Below, piece by piece: positions 59,044 to 64,000 of a stretch of DNA of 64,000 nt. The DNA lies in contig JAGAPK010000033.1 in NCBI GenBank assembly GCA_017623295.1, positions 124,001 through 188,000 on the forward strand. Direction: 5' to 3'. Source of the DNA: Lachnospiraceae bacterium. Its GTDB lineage: Bacteria > Bacillota > Clostridia > Lachnospirales > Lachnospiraceae. The notes beneath the pieces were generated by a model. That model was given only the letters and a program-made list of their open reading frames with translations, was not told the origin of the DNA and ran no database searches. The position numbers and the translations under genes are program-made. Positions within the stretch are counted from its first letter, which is position 1, and each line of letters opens with the position of its first letter.

Positions 59044-60477
59044 ATGGCAAAAGAATATGAAACAGTCATTGGGCTGGAAGTTCATGTAGAACTTGCAACT
59101 AAGACAAAAATTTTCTGTGGTTGTTCTACTGCTTTCGGCGCAGCACCGAATACACAGACCTGTCCGGTATGTACCGGTATGCCGGGTTCTTTGCCGGTAC
59201 TTAACAAACAGGTATTGGAATATGCAATTGCAGTTGGTCTTGCAACGAACTGCGATATTACCAGATACAGCAAGTTTGACAGAAAAAATTATTTTTATCC
59301 GGATAACCCACAGAACTATCAGATTTCCCAGTTATATCTGCCAATATGCCGAAATGGCGGCGTAGAGATTGAAACCGAAGACGGTGGAAAGAAAGTTGTT
59401 GGTATTCATGAAATTCATATGGAAGAAGATGCCGGAAAACTGATTCATGATGAGTGGGAAGATTGTTCTTTAGTTGACTATAACCGTTCCGGTGTACCAT
59501 TAATTGAAATTGTTTCGGAGCCGGATATGCGCAGTGCAGAAGAAGTTATTGCATACCTTGAAAAGCTTCGGCTGATCATTCAGTATCTTGGGGCTTCTGA
59601 CTGTAAGTTGCAAGAGGGTTCTATGAGAGCCGATGTCAATCTTTCTGTCAGAGAAGTTGGCGCAGCAGAATTTGGAACCAGAACTGAGATGAAGAATCTG
59701 AACTCTTTCAAGGCGATTGCCAGAGCAATTGAGGGCGAAAGAGAACGACAGATTGATTTGATTGAAGCGGGTAAAGTGGTTGTGCAGGAAACCAGAAGAT
59801 GGGATGATGCAAAAGGCGAATCCTATCCTATGCGAAGCAAAGAGGATGCACAGGATTATCGTTACTTCCCTGACCCGGATCTTGTTCCGATTGTAGTAAG
59901 CGATGAGATGTTAGAGAAAATTAAGGCAAATCAGCCCGAATTCCGTACAGAAAAAATGGCCCGCTACAAAGAAGAATATGATATTCCGGATTATGATATT
60001 GATATTATTACAAACTCTAAGCATATGGCAGATTTGTTTGAAGCAACGGTAGCTATCTGCAACCAGCCCAAGAAGGTTTCTAACTGGTTGATGGGTGAAA
60101 CCATGCGTCTTATGAAAGAGAAAGAAGTAGATGTAGAAGATTTGCATTTTTCACCGGAAAATCTTGCCAAACTGATTGCGTTAGTGGATAGCAAAGCCAT
60201 TAACAGTTCGGTTGCCAAGGAAGTGTTTGAAGTCATGTTTGAAGAGGATGTTGATCCGGAGAAATATGTGGAAGAGAAGGGCCTTAAAACGGTAAATGAT
60301 GAAGGCGCACTTCGTAAAACAATTGAGGAAGTAATTGCAAATAATCCACAATCCGTAGAGGATTATCGCAATGGTAAAGAAAAAGCCATCGGTTTCCTGG
60401 TCGGTCAGACCATGAAAGCAATGAAAGGTAAAGCTGACCCTGGAATGATAAATCAAATTCTGAAAGAATTATTATAG
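59044..60477 (+). CDS. gatB: Asp-tRNA(Asn)/Glu-tRNA(Gln) amidotransferase subunit B
   Basis: 477 residues: YETVIGLEVHVELATKTKIFC, TCPVCTGMPGSLPVLN, KLQEGSMRADVNLSVR and the tail domain (about 330-477, QTMKAMKGKADPGMINQIL). It activates the side-chain carboxylate of mischarged Asp- or Glu-tRNA and amidates it. AAAGGAGG lies 9 bases before ATG 59044, inside the gatA 3' end. It is the last gene of the T-box operon; a perfect hairpin follows. Confidence 0.96.
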   Translation: MAKEYETVIGLEVHVELATKTKIFCGCSTAFGAAPNTQTCPVCTGMPGSLPVLNKQVLEYAIAVGLATNCDITRYSKFDRKNYFYPDNPQNYQISQLYLPICRNGGVEIETEDGGKKVVGIHEIHMEEDAGKLIHDEWEDCSLVDYNRSGVPLIEIVSEPDMRSAEEVIAYLEKLRLIIQYLGASDCKLQEGSMRADVNLSVREVGAAEFGTRTEMKNLNSFKAIARAIEGERERQIDLIEAGKVVVQETRRWDDAKGESYPMRSKEDAQDYRYFPDPDLVPIVVSDEMLEKIKANQPEFRTEKMARYKEEYDIPDYDIDIITNSKHMADLFEATVAICNQPKKVSNWLMGETMRLMKEKEVDVEDLHFSPENLAKLIALVDSKAINSSVAKEVFEVMFEEDVDPEKYVEEKGLKTVNDEGALRKTIEEVIANNPQSVEDYRNGKEKAIGFLVGQTMKAMKGKADPGMINQILKELL

Positions 60478-60518
60478 GAATTACAATAAGAATTATTATT
60501 AAGAAGCATATAATAAGA

Positions 60519-60552
60519 AAACAGGGACAGTTCATTGTGACTGTCCCTGTTT
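60519..60552. terminator. Bidirectional terminator after gatB
   Basis: Perfect stem AAACAGGGACAGT (60519-60531) / ACTGTCCCTGTTT (60540-60552) between the convergent gatB and 61368 genes. Confidence 0.85.
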
Positions 60553-60561
60553 GCATAAAAA

Positions 60562-61368
60562 TTATTCTTCAATAAATTCTAAAAAGGATAATACGGTTTC
60601 AACTCGTGTAGAAGAAACCGGTATTCCCAGAATTGCTTCTGACTGATATCCTTGATAGGTAACACCGTTCTCTTCCAGATAATCATAGCATCCGGTAGCC
60701 ATGATTTTGTTGTCCTTAGGAAGATAGATGCCTACAACAACCGGTTTTTCCATAGTAGAAGGGTCGCTGTGATCGATTACATAGTCAGCCGGATTTGCGA
60801 TTTCTTCTGCATTATAAATTTTGTCATCATCCATATCAGTAAAGGTTGCAGCATCTGTATAATAGAAGTAGTCCTGGTATTTTGTGAGAACTTCCTCCGG
60901 GAGAACTTCTTCCAGATTCATCAAATATTCATATTGTGCATAGCTTTCAAAATTTTCTGTATCGGCAATAATAACGTCGATAGTGCCGGATTGGAGCATA
61001 GCAAGCAGCTTGTCCATATTAGCAAGTGCATATTCGCTGGTATCATCATCAGTGAATACCATAGAAGTATCAATATATGCCTGATATTCTTCTGTATCGA
61101 TTCCGGCATACTGCTCGAACTCAGATCCCCATTGATTGTCTTGCAGAAGACTGTAATCAGCATTAATCATGGTAGCATAGAATGCATAATCTCTACTTGT
61201 AACATATTGATGAACAAACATAATAACGACAGCAATAACCGCAATCGTTACAATAGTATGTACTTTATAATAATACCAGAAATAAGCAAGCTTCCCTTTT
61301 GCAGACATATCTTTGGTTTTCTGTTTTTGTTCTTTGATTTCTTCGTGAATTGATGAATGAGCTGACAT
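60562..61368 (-). CDS. Hypothetical single-span protein with large outside domain
   Basis: 268 residues. Charged cytoplasmic N-terminus (1-35), one span (about 37-56), and an outside domain with features of a degenerate solute-binding-protein lobe: MLQSGTIDVIIADTENFESYAQYEYLMNLEEVLPEEVL, then VVGIYLPKDNKIMATGCYDYLEE. GGAGGA lies 5 bases before the ATG at 61368. It is monocistronic. I do not recognise a named family. Confidence 0.7.
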   Translation of the reverse strand: MSAHSSIHEEIKEQKQKTKDMSAKGKLAYFWYYYKVHTIVTIAVIAVVIMFVHQYVTSRDYAFYATMINADYSLLQDNQWGSEFEQYAGIDTEEYQAYIDTSMVFTDDDTSEYALANMDKLLAMLQSGTIDVIIADTENFESYAQYEYLMNLEEVLPEEVLTKYQDYFYYTDAATFTDMDDDKIYNAEEIANPADYVIDHSDPSTMEKPVVVGIYLPKDNKIMATGCYDYLEENGVTYQGYQSEAILGIPVSSTRVETVLSFLEFIEE

Positions 61369-61486
61369 GCTTGTCCTCCTGCCTGTTGCATTTTAATTTC
61401 TAAGAAGTATCATACTTTTTTGGACATATGATGTCAATGAAGTAACAATGTAATATTTGTAAAAAAAGAATAAATTTTACATTCGC

Positions 61487-61515
61487 TTGAAACTTTTCCA
61501 AAATTGTTATATGAT
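61487..61515 (+). promoter_or_regulatory. Promoter of the 61591 gene
   Basis: TTGAAA (61487-61492), 17-bp spacer, TATGAT (61510-61515). Confidence 0.75.
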
Positions 61516-61590
61516 ATCTTCATATACTCTTTCTACATATCAGAAAGGGTATTTGGGGAGTATGTGAGCAGATGGAGGAAGAAGTAAATT

Positions 61591-62088
61591 ATGGTTAGTG
61601 AAACTTATGTAGAATGTCTTGTTGCGAAGAAGCCGAATTTTGGAACACGGTTATTAAAAACTTTGCTCATTATGCTTACTGTTTGTTTTGTATTGATTGG
61701 TATGCTTTTTGCACCGGGATTCTTAATTGCTATTGTGACAGGAATTGGAGCTTATTTTGCTTATATGAATGCAGATATTGAATATGAGTATCTGTATCTG
61801 GACAAAGAGATTACCATAGACAAAGTTATGGCAAAGAGCAAGAGAAAGAAAGCAGCAACGTATGATATCAATCATATGGATATTCTTGCACCTGTAAACT
61901 CTCATCGTTTAGATTCTTATAAGAATCGTAATGGTAAAATTGCGGACTACAGTTCAGGAACTGTTGAACAGCCGGACAAGAGATATATGATGGTTTTAGA
62001 TGGTGAAGTGAGGGTTATTTTTGAGCCAAATGAAGAAATGATTAAAGCAATTCAGACAATTGCACCGCGTAAAGTATTTAACGACTAA
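61591..62088 (+). CDS. DUF6106-like membrane protein
   Basis: 165 residues. Two close spans (about 23-43 and 46-62) and a soluble C-terminal part with basic and Tyr-rich segments (YEYLYLDKEITIDKVMAKSKRKKAATYDI, DKRYMMVLDGEVRVIFEPNEEM). The reading matches small Lachnospiraceae proteins annotated DUF6106; no function is known. GGAGGAAG lies about 11 bases before the ATG. A hairpin at 62116-62144 follows. Confidence 0.75.
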   Translation: MVSETYVECLVAKKPNFGTRLLKTLLIMLTVCFVLIGMLFAPGFLIAIVTGIGAYFAYMNADIEYEYLYLDKEITIDKVMAKSKRKKAATYDINHMDILAPVNSHRLDSYKNRNGKIADYSSGTVEQPDKRYMMVLDGEVRVIFEPNEEMIKAIQTIAPRKVFND

Positions 62089-62115
62089 TTTGTGAAAGTT
62101 ATTTTTGAAAAAGTA

Positions 62116-63638
<1,523 letters not shown>

Positions 63639-63680
63639 GGTAATGATAGCGTAATATAAATTTTGTGTCGGAGAGGGAAC

Positions 63681-64000
63681 ATGGTAAAAGAGGGAACAGA
63701 AAACGAAATTTCCTATCAGCGAGTCATTGATAACAGTAGATTACAACTTTTTCAGGACAGATTCTGTGCAGCAATCGGATTGTACGCTTATTGTGTAGAC
63801 AGCACAGGGACAAGCATTACGCAGATGTCTGGCAATGAGCAGGATATTAAGCGTATCAAAGAAATTGTTTCAGAAGGACAGTTTCAGGCATTGTTTCATA
63901 GAGTGACAGATGGTGCGCTGGAAGATCAGGCGGTTGAAGATACCGCAATGCCGAACATAAAATATGCAGCAATCGCTATGAAGGATGGCAATCGCGCCAT
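63681..64000 (+). CDS. Sensor-like protein, 5' part (runs off the window)
   Basis: The first 106 codons, open to the window edge: MVKEGTENEISYQRVIDNSR, LQLFQDRFCAAIGLYAYCVD, STGTSITQMSGNEQDIKRI and VEDTAMPNIKYAAIAMKDG. The LQ.FQD.FC.A.GLYAYCVD..G pattern resembles the start of PocR-type ligand-binding sensor domains. AGAGGGAAC precedes the ATG at 63681. The domains that follow are outside the window, so kinase, cyclase or regulator cannot be told. Confidence 0.6.
   Translation, partial: MVKEGTENEISYQRVIDNSRLQLFQDRFCAAIGLYAYCVDSTGTSITQMSGNEQDIKRIKEIVSEGQFQALFHRVTDGALEDQAVEDTAMPNIKYAAIAMKDGNRA

Overview
The window is a chromosomal segment of a low-GC Gram-positive anaerobe, most probably a gut Lachnospiraceae (Clostridia). 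The reasons are the AT-rich codon use, strong AGGAGG-type ribosome binding sites, a T-box-controlled aspS-gatCAB operon (tRNA-dependent Asn/Gln synthesis), glnA beside an ANTAR regulator, an LL-diaminopimelate aminotransferase (dapL) beside dapF, and small membrane proteins typical of that family. The genus cannot be fixed from this sequence. No rRNA, tRNA or CRISPR array was seen.

Layout. 1-8.4 kb: 3' end of a fucose/arabinose-isomerase-like gene, an orphan FliD-like protein, a PTS IIC-like membrane protein, a PdaB-like deacetylase, a CPBP protease, a PadR/DUF2812 pair with a dense palindrome cluster, an XRE-AbrB fusion regulator and an acyltransferase. 8.4-20.1 kb: an accessory scrap zone holding a MATE pump, decapitated or truncated remnants (FMN reductase, YczE-like protein, GNAT, IS110 transposase), an XRE membrane regulator with duplicated operators, a tyrosine recombinase, a RelBE-type toxin-antitoxin pair, a DUF3800 protein, a TauE/SafE transporter, and the int/xis end of a Tn916/Tn1549-like conjugative element whose one remaining cargo gene carries two frameshifts.

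20.2-26.8 kb: a two-component system followed by a compact envelope module. It has three small membrane proteins sharing a Gly-Met-Cys helical hairpin, cardiolipin synthase, and two small proteins built from 11-residue KIEEGVxxGYK repeats that resemble the lipid-binding repeats of alpha-synuclein. Two promoters here carry AACA-type boxes at an 11-bp period with the same distance to the -10 element, so the response regulator probably controls itself and the module. This is the best candidate for an undescribed system.

26.8-41.6 kb: a tethered propeller-like protein, a frameshifted acyltransferase, a glycosyltransferase, hisC, a small-multidrug-export protein, a large GH20 hexosaminidase, a methyltransferase, hslO, nadE and an HTH-ABC transporter whose regulator domain is cut by a TGG-to-TAG stop. 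41.7-42.4 kb: an Rpn nuclease remnant and a type I toxin-antitoxin locus with a predicted antisense RNA. 42.4-50.2 kb: a degenerate FMN-binding-like protein, an ANTAR-style attenuator and glnA, an ANTAR regulator, a LacI regulator, a second MATE pump under a perfect palindrome, dapF and dapL. 50.2-55.1 kb: an acidic lipoprotein, an ECF sigma factor, an anti-sigma-like protein, a VWA lipoprotein and a DUF5684 protein. 55.1-64 kb: T-box, aspS-gatC-gatA-gatB, a membrane protein, a DUF6106-like protein, guaB and the 5' end of a sensor-like gene.
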